Source: Actinokineospora enzanensis DSM 44649
GTDB lineage: Bacteria > Actinomycetota > Actinomycetes > Mycobacteriales > Pseudonocardiaceae
Direction of reading: 5' to 3'
Assembly (NCBI RefSeq): GCF_000374445.1
Contig: NZ_KB894406.1
Location: 1 to 64,000, forward strand
DNA: 64,000 bases
Positions within the stretch are counted from its first letter, which is position 1, and the number at the start of each line of letters is the position of its first letter. Positions 25,737 through 33,391 of this stretch are shown one piece after another. The notes under the pieces were generated by a model. That model did not search any database. It saw nothing but the letters and a program-made list of their open reading frames with translations, and was not told the origin of the DNA. The position numbers and the translations under genes are program-made.

Positions 25737-26984
25737 ATGGCCCTCGTAGTCCAGAAGTACGGCGGCTCCTCGCTGGGTACGGCCGAGCGCGTCCTGGCCG
25801 TCGCCCGCCGGATAGTGGCCACCCGCGTCGCGGGCAACGACGTCGTGGTCGTCGCGTCGGCGATGGGCGACACCACCGACGAGCTGTTGGACCTCGCCGC
25901 CCGCGTGTCCCGTTCCCCGGGCCCGGCCCGTGAGCTGGACATGCTGCTGACGTCGGGGGAGCGCATCTCCAACGCGCTGCTGGCCATCGCGTTGACCGAC
26001 CTCGGCCACCCGGCGTGCTCGCTGTCGGGGTGGCAGGCGGGCGTGTTCACCTCCCCCGACCACGGCCGCGCCCAGATCGTCGACGTCCTGCCCACCCGCG
26101 TCCGCCAGGAGCTCGACCAGGGCAGGATCGTCATGGTGGCGGGCTTCCAGGGCCTGAGCAAGGACACCGACGACGTGACCACCCTGGGCCGCGGCGGCTC
26201 GGACACCACCGCGGTCGCCCTGGCCGGAGCGCTCCGAGCCGACGTCTGCGAGATCTACACCGACGTGGACGGGGTCTGCACCGCCGACCCCAGGATCGTG
26301 CCGACCGCGCGCCTGCTGGAACGCATCGACTACGAGGACATGCTGGAGCTGGCGGCCAACGGCGCCAAGGTCCTGATGCCCCGCTCGGTCGAGTACGCCC
26401 GCAGGCACGGCGTGGTGATCCACGTCCGCTCGTCGTTCACCGACGACCCCGGCACCCTGGTGACCACACGGGAGGAGACCCGGATGGAGAAGTCGACCGT
26501 CACCGCCATCGCGCACGACCGCACCAGCGCCCTGCTCACCATCACCGGCGTCCCCGACCACCCGGCCCGGATCGCCCAGGTCTTCCGCGTCCTGGCCGAC
26601 GCCGAGATCGACATCGACATGCCCACCCGCTCCCGCACGGGCGACCTGTCGTTCACCGTCTCGCGCGCCCTCGCCCCCACGGCCGCGGCCGTCCTGCGCG
26701 CCTCGGACCTGCGCTTCGAGACGCTCACCGTCGACCAGACGATCGGCAAGATCTCGATCGTCGGCGCCGCGCTGCGCGCCGCCCCCGGCGTGGCGGCCAC
26801 GCTGTGGGAGACCTTCGCCGCCCTGGAGATCGACATCACCACCCTGTCGACCTCCGAACTGCGCATCTCCACCCTCTGCGCCGAGGACGACCTGGACCGG
26901 GCCGTCCGCGCCCTGCACGAGGTCTTCGAACTGGGCGGTGCGGGCCAGGCCACCGTCTACGCAGGCAGCGGTCGGGGCTGGTGA
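25737..26984 (+). CDS. aspartate kinase
   Basis: A 415-residue aspartokinase making L-aspartyl phosphate. It has [10 protein letters not shown] at the N-terminus, [14 protein letters not shown] (about 63-76), [13 protein letters not shown] (about 146-158) and [15 protein letters not shown], then two ACT domains (about 265-410). The ATG at 25737 is one base after the aminotransferase stop. The second ACT region lacks the usual SVVG-G run ([13 protein letters not shown]), so allosteric inhibition may differ from housekeeping LysC. As it is dedicated to a diaminobutyrate-type transaminase it is probably a specialised copy; the primary one would lie beside asd elsewhere. Confidence 0.92.
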   Translation: MALVVQKYGGSSLGTAERVLAVARRIVATRVAGNDVVVVASAMGDTTDELLDLAARVSRSPGPARELDMLLTSGERISNALLAIALTDLGHPACSLSGWQAGVFTSPDHGRAQIVDVLPTRVRQELDQGRIVMVAGFQGLSKDTDDVTTLGRGGSDTTAVALAGALRADVCEIYTDVDGVCTADPRIVPTARLLERIDYEDMLELAANGAKVLMPRSVEYARRHGVVIHVRSSFTDDPGTLVTTREETRMEKSTVTAIAHDRTSALLTITGVPDHPARIAQVFRVLADAEIDIDMPTRSRTGDLSFTVSRALAPTAAAVLRASDLRFETLTVDQTIGKISIVGAALRAAPGVAATLWETFAALEIDITTLSTSELRISTLCAEDDLDRAVRALHEVFELGGAGQATVYAGSGRGW

Positions 26985-27276
26985 CCGGCTGTAACACAAA
27001 CCCCACGTGACACGACCTGGAGAATGCGGCCCCGCCCAAGTCTCTGACCAGCCCCCCGATCAGCTGGACGGGGCCGCACCCCCGGACTTCCCGGCCATCC
27101 CCGGCCGCGAGACCTCTTCGCCGCCCCGCGACACCAGCACTGACCACAGTGGACTGTCAGCTGGCGCGCCCCACCCGAGAACGCCCACCGCCGACCCGGA
27201 CGCGGGCCACCCCGCCCTGGGCCCACAGCCGAAGTTACGCGTTCGGCGAGGGGCGTCGACACGGGATGGGCAGGGC
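26985..27276. other. intergenic stretch without recognised gene
   Basis: About 300 bases of Pro/Arg-rich six-frame translation with no gene-like codon pattern. I see no clear terminator. The paired DnaA-box-like element and the promoter of the MOSC gene follow. Confidence 0.4.
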
Positions 27277-27305
27277 TGTGGATAAGTCTTGGGGGATGTG
27301 GACAA
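27277..27305. repeat. paired DnaA-box-like element, copy 1
   Basis: TGTGGATAA (27277-27285) and TGTGGACAA (27297-27305), start-to-start distance 20 bp. It lies 19 bases upstream of the MOSC start. The same arrangement recurs three more times in the window. Confidence 0.7.
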
Positions 27306-27312
27306 CTGCCGG

Positions 27313-27318
27313 TAACGT
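27313..27318 (+). promoter_or_regulatory. -10 element of a leaderless promoter
   Basis: TAACGT ends six bases before the GTG at 27325; there is no ribosome binding site. The paired DnaA-box-like element lies directly upstream, where a regulator could control it. Confidence 0.55.
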
Positions 27319-27324
27319 GTGGTC

Positions 27325-28143
27325 GTGAGTCGGGTCGTGGGGGTCTGGAGCTATCCGGTCAAAGGGTGCGCGGGCGTGGCGCACACCGAGGCGCGCGTCG
27401 GCCGCGCGGGGGTCGAGCACGACAGGGCGTTCATGGTCGTCGGCCCGGACGGCGTGTTCCGCAGCCAGCGGCGCGACCCGCGGCTGGCGCTGATCGCCCC
27501 GGAGGTCGTCGGCGACAAGATCACGCTGGTCGCGGACGGGTTCGGCGGGGTCGTGGTGGGGATCGACATCTCGTCGGCGCGGCGGGACGTGACCATGTTC
27601 GGGGATCCGTACCGGGCGATCGACCAGGGCGACGAGGCCGCGGCCTGGCTGTCGGACGTGCTCGGCGCGCCCAGCAGGCTCGTCCGGGTGCCGCCGGAGC
27701 ACGATCGGGTCACCGACGGGGAGACCCCGGGGACCTCGGGGTTCGCCGACAGCAGCCCCATCCACCTGTTCTCCACCGCGTCCTATGACGACCTGTGCGC
27801 GCGGATCGGCAACCGGGACGTCCGGCCCGACCGGTTCCGCCCCAACCTCCTGATCGACGGCTGGCCCGACCCGTACACCGAGGACGACCTGCGTGGCTGT
27901 GTGGTCGGCACGGTCCGCCTCGGCTACACCAAGCCCGCCATCCGCTGCGCCGTCACACTCGTCGACCAGGCCGCAGGCGCGCGCCAGGGGCCCGAACCGC
28001 TGCGCACGCTGGCCGGTTACCGTCGGTCGCCGCTGGGCGGGGTGGCGTTCGGGACCAAGTTCGCCGTGGTCGAGCCGGGCCGGATCGCGATCGGCGACGA
28101 GCTGCGGCCGACCCGCTGGGAAGAATCTTCCGGCCGGGTGTAA
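27325..28143 (+). CDS. MOSC-domain protein (YcbX/mARC-like)
   Basis: A 272-residue protein with the MOSC N-terminal beta-barrel (VVGVWSYPVKGC opening, residues 1-115) and a C-terminal MOSC domain. The conserved cysteine is in AIRCAVTLVDQ (about 211), expected to bind molybdenum cofactor in YcbX/mARC proteins, which reduce N-hydroxylated compounds. There is no fused ferredoxin domain, so an external electron donor would be needed. The start at GTG 27325 fits the upstream -10 element; an in-frame GTG two codons earlier is possible. Confidence 0.88.
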   Translation: MSRVVGVWSYPVKGCAGVAHTEARVGRAGVEHDRAFMVVGPDGVFRSQRRDPRLALIAPEVVGDKITLVADGFGGVVVGIDISSARRDVTMFGDPYRAIDQGDEAAAWLSDVLGAPSRLVRVPPEHDRVTDGETPGTSGFADSSPIHLFSTASYDDLCARIGNRDVRPDRFRPNLLIDGWPDPYTEDDLRGCVVGTVRLGYTKPAIRCAVTLVDQAAGARQGPEPLRTLAGYRRSPLGGVAFGTKFAVVEPGRIAIGDELRPTRWEESSGRV

Positions 28144-28199
28144 CTCGTGCCGCGTTCCCGGCATCTGGTGATCGGACCCGGCGAACGAGAGGCACTGGC

Positions 28200-28856
28200 A
28201 TGGACACCACGGTCTACCTGTCCGACGGCAACGGCGACGGCCTGGCCGACACCACCATGGTCGACACCAACGGCGACCACGTCGCCGACTCGGTGACCAC
28301 CGACCTGAACGGCGACGGCACGGCCGACGTGGCCGTGTACGACGTCGACGCCGACGGGTACGCGGACGTGATCGTCGTCGACCCGACCGCGGTCCCACCC
28401 GACACCACCGGCGACTACACCAACGTCGACTACACCGGGGCCGACCACACCGCGGACGATCACACCGGGGGCGACTACACCAACGTCGACTACACGCCCG
28501 TCGACACCGCGACCCCGGACTACGGCAGCGGCATCTACGACATCCCCAGCGGCACCCAGGCCGTGATGGACATGACCGGCAGCAGCATGCACGACGCATC
28601 GACCATCTACCACGACGCGATGGACCCCGGCTCGGTCCCCGCGGACGACGTCGCCGCCGCGAACGAGCACATCGAGAACGCCGCCCGCACCTCGCACGCA
28701 CTGGAGGGGCAGATCTACCAGGACCAGATCTACCACGACATCGACGTGCAGAACCAGCAGCGCGCGGCCCTGGACGAGGTACACGAGACCGCCACTGACA
28801 ACGCGATCGAGACCGACCGCGCCATCTCGCAAGCCCAGGACGCACTCGACCAGTGA
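28200..28856 (+). CDS. acidic protein with EF-hand-like Asp repeats
   Basis: A 218-residue very acidic protein. Residues about 9-60 hold four D-x-[DN]-x-D-G-like loops: DGNGDGLADT, DTNGDHVADS, DLNGDGTADV, DVDADGYADV. They resemble calcium-binding EF-hand or FG-GAP loops. Residues about 70-100 contain two copies of GDYTNVDYT separated by Thr/Asp/His repeats, and the C-terminal 80 residues are helical (AANEHIENAARTSHALEGQIYQ). No signal peptide. Its stop overlaps the start of the GrpE-like membrane gene, so it is part of the same unit. In mycobacteria an equally low-complexity protein (IniB) accompanies dynamin-like IniA/IniC; the parallel is loose. Confidence 0.7.
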   Translation: MDTTVYLSDGNGDGLADTTMVDTNGDHVADSVTTDLNGDGTADVAVYDVDADGYADVIVVDPTAVPPDTTGDYTNVDYTGADHTADDHTGGDYTNVDYTPVDTATPDYGSGIYDIPSGTQAVMDMTGSSMHDASTIYHDAMDPGSVPADDVAAANEHIENAARTSHALEGQIYQDQIYHDIDVQNQQRAALDEVHETATDNAIETDRAISQAQDALDQ

Positions 28857-29773
28857 CCCGTCTCCGCACCGCCACCCGCGCGGCTCTTCTCATCCTCGTC
28901 GCCACCGCGGCCATGACCGCCCCGATCAACGCGGGCGCGGCCACACTCGCGGTGTCCACGACGACGCTTGCCCTGCCGTCGAGACCCGAGCCCACGGCAG
29001 TGCCGCAGAACCCGGCGCAGCCGAACCCTCGCGAGACCGCGGGAGCACCCAGACCCGGCGAGACGGCGGTGCAATCGAAGCCCGGGGAGACGACGGTACT
29101 GCCGAAGCCGGGCGAGGTCGGGGTGCCGTCCGGGGTCGGGCGGGTGCCGCCGAGCACGGTCGCCGAGCCGGTGACGTCGGTTGTGCTGGTGCCGTCGGAT
29201 CAGCCGCCGGTGCGGCCGCCGGAGGAGACCGGGGCCGGGCTGTTGGTGCCCGCGCTCATCGGGCTCGGGGTGATCGCGCTGGTGGTGGTCCTGCTGCTGG
29301 TGTTCCGTCGTCGGCGGCCGCCGGTGTCGATGTCGTGGCCGACGCCGGTCGCGCCGACGGCGATGGTGCCGCCGGTCGACCTGCCGGACGACCGGGTGGT
29401 GTTGGCCGACGCGTTGCGTGATGTCGCGGAGCGCGCGCCCGGTGACGCGATCCGGCAGCAGGTGGCGCGGTTGCTCGACGAGGAGCCGAAACGTGATGCG
29501 CTGGTGCTGGCCTGTGTGCGCTACCGGGACCAACTCGGCGCGCGCCTGCCGGAGTTGGCGGCGCGCTTGTACGGGGCGATGAGCCGTGTCGGGGTCGAGG
29601 AGGTTCGGTGCGAGGGGGAGCTGTTCGACCCGACCCGGCACACCGCGACGGCGACGGTCACCGCGACGCGGGCCGACCAGCATGATCGGGTCGCGGAGAC
29701 GGTGCGGCCGGGATACCTCGACAACGGTCGCGTCGTGCGGTTCCCCGAGGTCGTCGTCTACCGGGCCGGGTGA
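28853..29773 (+). CDS. membrane-anchored GrpE-like domain protein
   Basis: A 306-residue protein. It has an N-terminal signal-like hydrophobic stretch (about 9-30), a Pro/Glu-rich linker with PGET/KPGE repeats (about 40-120), a transmembrane segment GAGLLVPALIGLGVIALVVV (about 125-145) and a soluble C-terminal domain. The last 75 residues match the GrpE head: LYGAMSRVGVEEVRCEGELFDPTRHTATA and GYLDNGRVVRFPEVVVYR, the canonical GE-x-FDP-x-x-H and GY-x-x-x-GRV-x-R patterns. GrpE is the nucleotide exchange factor of Hsp70. A divergent Hsp70 is encoded 5.5 kb away in the same block. Starts GTG, overlapping the upstream stop. Confidence 0.85.
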   Translation: MTRLRTATRAALLILVATAAMTAPINAGAATLAVSTTTLALPSRPEPTAVPQNPAQPNPRETAGAPRPGETAVQSKPGETTVLPKPGEVGVPSGVGRVPPSTVAEPVTSVVLVPSDQPPVRPPEETGAGLLVPALIGLGVIALVVVLLLVFRRRRPPVSMSWPTPVAPTAMVPPVDLPDDRVVLADALRDVAERAPGDAIRQQVARLLDEEPKRDALVLACVRYRDQLGARLPELAARLYGAMSRVGVEEVRCEGELFDPTRHTATATVTATRADQHDRVAETVRPGYLDNGRVVRFPEVVVYRAG

Positions 29774-29781
29774 GGCCGGTG

Positions 29782-30330
29782 TCAGCGTTCGAGACGTTCC
29801 CGCAGCGCGCGGCGGCCCCGGTGGATCCACACCCGCACGGAGTTGACCGGCGCCTCCTGCACGGCGGCGACCTGGTCGTAGGTGAGGCCCGCCGCCCAGA
29901 GCAGCACGGCTTCGCGGTGGCGTTCGGGCAGGTCTGCCAGCGCGGCGCGCACGTCCATCGCGGACGCGACCGCGTCGGCGAACGGGGCCGCGGTGGGCTC
30001 GGCGGTGCCGTTGAGGTCGACCTCGGCGCGACGCTTGCGCGACCGCAGGATGCCGAGCGCGGCGTTGCGGGCGATCGCGTAGACCCAGACCGCGAACGCG
30101 CAGTCGCCGTTGAACCTGTCCAGCCCGCGCCACGCCGCGATCTGCGCGTCCTGCAACGCGTCGGCGGCGTCGGCGTGACTGCCGGTGAGCCGAAAACAGA
30201 GCGCGTAGGCCTGCCGCTCGGCGCCGGTCCACAGCGCACGGAAGGCGCGCTGGTCACCCGCGGCCGCGGCCCTGACCAGCTCCTCTTCGGACTCGGGGGC
30301 GTCGTCCACCGGGAACGGACCGGCACTCAC
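29782..30330 (-). CDS. ECF-type RNA polymerase sigma factor
   Basis: A 182-residue two-domain sigma factor: region 2 (about 25-85; DAADALQDAQIAAWRGLDRF, FAVWVYAIARNAALGILR) and region 4 (about 120-175; LPERHREAVLLWAAGLTYDQVAAVQEAPVNSVRVWIHRGR). No anti-sigma gene is adjacent. It converges on the GrpE-like gene with an 8-base gap and is divergent from the His/Asp-rich gene, so it probably controls part of this block. GTG at 30330 has GGAG upstream. Confidence 0.92.
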   Translation of the reverse strand: MSAGPFPVDDAPESEEELVRAAAAGDQRAFRALWTGAERQAYALCFRLTGSHADAADALQDAQIAAWRGLDRFNGDCAFAVWVYAIARNAALGILRSRKRRAEVDLNGTAEPTAAPFADAVASAMDVRAALADLPERHREAVLLWAAGLTYDQVAAVQEAPVNSVRVWIHRGRRALRERLER

Positions 30331-30431
30331 CGGCGACTCCAGGGCACGCGCGCTCCGATCCGGGGACTGCGGGACGGGTCAGCCAGTGATTCGCCGCCGG
30401 TACCCCCGGCGTTATCGCGAAAGGGTGCGCC

Positions 30432-30803
30432 GTGACCGAGGATTACGACCGGAATGCCCTGCGTGAACTCCTCTTCGACAGCGTCGACCCGCTGCCCGCC
30501 GCGCACGGGGCGGCGATGTTCGAGACGACCTTCGCGGACACCGGCGAGGTCGCGCACGACCTGTACCCGGTCGGCGCCGACTTCGGCGACGCACCCACCG
30601 AGCCGTACACAGTGGACGAACCGGACCACTTCCGGCCGGACCTCGACCACCGATCCGACCACCGATCCGACCATCAGCCCGACCACCATTTCGACCCGCA
30701 CCACGACCCGGAACCGGACCTCGACACCCACCACGACCACGGCCCGGACCACGACTCGGACCCCGGCCTCGACCACCAGCACCACATCGACCCGCCGTGG
30801 TGA
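30432..30803 (+). CDS. His/Asp-rich protein
   Basis: A 123-residue protein. The first 65 residues are an ordinary acidic sequence (TEDYDRNALRELLFDSVDP at the start). The rest is a run of Asp-His repeats such as DHRSDHRSDHQPDHHFDP, with about twenty histidines in 55 residues. This composition suggests metal binding or a disordered acidic tail. It begins with GTG and has a modest GAAAGGG site. Divergent from the ECF sigma gene, and 112 bases upstream of the first dynamin-like gene on the same strand, so it may be part of the system. Confidence 0.7.
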   Translation: MTEDYDRNALRELLFDSVDPLPAAHGAAMFETTFADTGEVAHDLYPVGADFGDAPTEPYTVDEPDHFRPDLDHRSDHRSDHQPDHHFDPHHDPEPDLDTHHDHGPDHDSDPGLDHQHHIDPPW

Positions 30804-30915
30804 CCGATTCCCCACCGACGCCCGTTGTTCGACCGGGATCGACCGGTAGCGGTTGACCGGTCGAAGTCGATGGGGAGAGTGCTGACCGGGTTCGGGTTGT
30901 TTGTGGAGTGATCAG

Positions 30916-33279
30916 GTGACGACACGTGAGCGTGCCGCCATGGTGCTGCGCACCATGTGCCGCGACGGCGCCGCGCGTGCCCACGACGCCGGGTTGCGCG
31001 CCGAACTCGCCGCCATCGCCGAACGCCTGGAGCTGCCCCTGCAACTGGCCGTCGCGGGCGCGGTCAGCGCGGGCAAGTCCACCCTGATCAACGCCATCCT
31101 GGGCCGCCCGGTGGCGGCCGTGGACGCGGGGGAGTGCACCCGGGTCGTCACCTGGTACGAGTACGGACCGGAACCCGGCCTGCTGGTCGAGGAAGTCGCC
31201 GGCCGTGTCCGCCACCTGCGCCTCCCCGACACCGGACTGCCCGAGAACCTGGGCGTCCCGACCGAGGACGTGCTCCGCCTCCGCGTCCGCCTGCCCATGC
31301 CGTGGCTGCGCACCGTGACCGTGATCGACACCCCGGGCCTGAACACGGTCGGCGCGGCCACCGAGGAAGCCACCCGCCGCCTCCTCTTCGGCGACGCGGC
31401 GGCCGAACACGCACAGGCTCTGCTGTACGTCCTCCGCTACGTCCAACGATTCGACGCCGACACCCTCACCCAGTTCCGCGCCCTGTCGGCCGCGTGCGGG
31501 TTGACGGCGGTCAACACGGCCGCTGTGCTCAGCCAGATCGACCGCCGCTCCGACGACCCCGACCCGTGGCCGGTCGCCCACCGCCTCACCGCCCGAGCGA
31601 CCACCGAACTGGGCGCCACGGTGCTGGACGTGGCCCCGGTGATCGGCCTCCTCGCCGAGACCGCCCGCGCCCGCCTCCTTCGCCCGCCGGACCTCACCGC
31701 CCTGCACACCCTGGCCGAGTGCTCACCCGCCGAGTTCGAGGACGCCCTCTTCGACCTGGAGGAGTTCACCGACGGCTACGGCCCGCTCCCCGCCGCCGAG
31801 GCCCGCGCCCTGGTCGACCGCCTCCACCGCTACGGCATCACCATCGCGGTGGACCACCTGCGCAGGCACCCGACGGCCACCCTCGACGACCTCTACCGGC
31901 TACTGGTGACCCACTCCGGCTTCGCACCGCGCACCGCCGAAGGACGGCAAGGAGTCACCGCGAACGGAGCCGCCCGCCCGGATCTCGGGCATGGGCCTCC
32001 GCCGTGGCAGCGGGGTGCTGCAACGGAGCGCGGAACCGTCCGCCCAGGTCCTGGGCAGACGAGTACTCCTTGCCAGGTCGGCGATGCTCCCGGGATCGGG
32101 ACTGGGGACGGTTGTCCCCGTCCCGGCCCCGGACCGGTCGACACGCCGCAGTCAGCGGTTTCCGCCGTCGACGGCGTGCAGGATGGCGCGGCCGCGGGCT
32201 CGGGTTTCGAGCACGACGGCACCGGACAGCGAGAGGGTCTCTCCGCTGGCGAAGGCGGTCATCGAGCCTCGGCGGCCCGGCTCAGCCCGGCCCGGTCGGG
32301 TGTTTCCCGTTCGGGGACGCCTGAGCCGGACCCGGCGCAGGGCGGTGTTCGGCGGCAGGTGTCCGGCCCCGCCCTCGTCGACACACCCGCGGGTCGCGGG
32401 GGCGGGGCCGGACATGTGCGCGTTGGTGGCGGATATGGTTCGGTGGGGTCGGACCACCGGACTTTTGTCGGTAGAACCGAGATCGGTAAAACAGGGATCG
32501 GTGGAACTGAGAGGGTCGAGGAAGACCGGGCCCGGTCCGAGGTACCGAGCAGTCCCACGGTGACGGACGTGCTCGATCGGTTCACCAGGCATGCGGACCT
32601 GCTCAAGGCGCATGCCGCTCTTGTTCGGTTGCGTGGCTTGGGCGCGCGGTTCCCCGGCTTGGCCGGGCCGGATCGCGCGCTGGTGGGGCACCTCCTTTCC
32701 GCCGTCGATGAGAACCGGCCGATCGCGGATGAGTTGGCGGGGTTGCGGGTGTTGTCGGCGTGTGCGGCGGTGGCCAAGGGCGTATTGGTACTGGACGAGG
32801 CCATGACCGCCGAGTTGCTCACCCTCGTGCGTGGTGACACGATCGCGGCCCGGTTGGGGCTAGCACCCGACGCGAGTGCGGACGAGGTCGTTCACGCGGC
32901 GCGGGCGGCGTCGCGGCGGTGGCGGCAGGTGGCGTTTATGGCGGGTTCCACCGTCGCGGGGCACCGGGCTCGGGATGTGCTCGCGGCGGTGGAGGACGTG
33001 GCCGAGGCGGCTGCGCCGGTCGGGTTCGAGCGGGCGTTGGTGGAGCGGTTGCGGGATGAGTCGACCTTGACCGAGGGTGATCGGCGGGTCGTCCGGGCAC
33101 TGCTGGACGGCGTCGATCGGCTCGCCATGACCGGCGCTGTGTCCGAAGTGGACATAGCGCCGCGGGCCGCGGCCTGTGCGGTGCGGTTTCGGGAGCTGCT
33201 GCACCGACCGCTCCCGACACCCGTTCGGCGGGCGGTCGAGGCGGCCTGCGATGCGTTCGAGTCTCTGGCTGGGACATGA
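30916..33279 (+). CDS. dynamin-like GTPase 1
   Basis: A 787-residue bacterial dynamin-family protein. The G1 loop GAVSAGKST is at about 48-56, the G2 threonine probably in ECTRVVTW, and G3 VIDTPGLNTVG at about 136. The G4 position reads LSQIDRRS instead of the usual TKxD. Helical regions follow to about residue 340. Residues about 340-550 are a Gly/Pro/Arg-rich, disordered insert with atypical codon usage; helical sequence resumes to the end. Such proteins hydrolyse GTP to remodel membranes; mycobacterial IniA is an example. The GTG at 30916 has GGAG seven bases upstream. The second dynamin gene starts 113 bases downstream. Confidence 0.9.
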   Translation: MTTRERAAMVLRTMCRDGAARAHDAGLRAELAAIAERLELPLQLAVAGAVSAGKSTLINAILGRPVAAVDAGECTRVVTWYEYGPEPGLLVEEVAGRVRHLRLPDTGLPENLGVPTEDVLRLRVRLPMPWLRTVTVIDTPGLNTVGAATEEATRRLLFGDAAAEHAQALLYVLRYVQRFDADTLTQFRALSAACGLTAVNTAAVLSQIDRRSDDPDPWPVAHRLTARATTELGATVLDVAPVIGLLAETARARLLRPPDLTALHTLAECSPAEFEDALFDLEEFTDGYGPLPAAEARALVDRLHRYGITIAVDHLRRHPTATLDDLYRLLVTHSGFAPRTAEGRQGVTANGAARPDLGHGPPPWQRGAATERGTVRPGPGQTSTPCQVGDAPGIGTGDGCPRPGPGPVDTPQSAVSAVDGVQDGAAAGSGFEHDGTGQREGLSAGEGGHRASAARLSPARSGVSRSGTPEPDPAQGGVRRQVSGPALVDTPAGRGGGAGHVRVGGGYGSVGSDHRTFVGRTEIGKTGIGGTERVEEDRARSEVPSSPTVTDVLDRFTRHADLLKAHAALVRLRGLGARFPGLAGPDRALVGHLLSAVDENRPIADELAGLRVLSACAAVAKGVLVLDEAMTAELLTLVRGDTIAARLGLAPDASADEVVHAARAASRRWRQVAFMAGSTVAGHRARDVLAAVEDVAEAAAPVGFERALVERLRDESTLTEGDRRVVRALLDGVDRLAMTGAVSEVDIAPRAAACAVRFRELLHRPLPTPVRRAVEAACDAFESLAGT

Positions 33280-33347
33280 TCTCACCTCCGGCTTCCACAC
33301 CATGATGGCCTTGGAAAACCAAGAGCCGCAACGAAAAGACTTCCACC

Positions 33348-33376
33348 TGTGGATGAATCGAGGGACCTGTGGACAA
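33348..33376. repeat. paired DnaA-box-like element, copy 2
   Basis: TGTGGATGA (33348-33356) and TGTGGACAA (33368-33376), 20 bp apart, 15 bases upstream of the second dynamin-like start. It is in the same orientation relative to its gene as copy 1. Confidence 0.7.
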
Positions 33377-33391
33377 CTCGTGGGGGCCGCG

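Noticed and set aside
24356-26984. Ectoine biosynthesis cluster
   Set aside because: Only the EctB-like enzyme and an aspartokinase are present; no ectA acetyltransferase, ectC synthase or ectD hydroxylase gene lies nearby.
27007-27285. Short Pro-rich frame between aspartokinase and MOSC
   Set aside because: Composition is that of random high-GC sequence and the paired repeat element runs into its end.
27277-27305. Replication origin suggested by the DnaA-box-like pairs
   Set aside because: Each site has only two boxes, the four sites are spread over 27 kb, and no dnaA, dnaN, gyr, parAB or AT-rich unwinding region is present.
30600-30800. Repetitive GACCAC-rich DNA resembling a CRISPR or tandem repeat array
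   Set aside because: The repeats are irregular, in frame and encode Asp-His dipeptides; there are no spacers of constant length.
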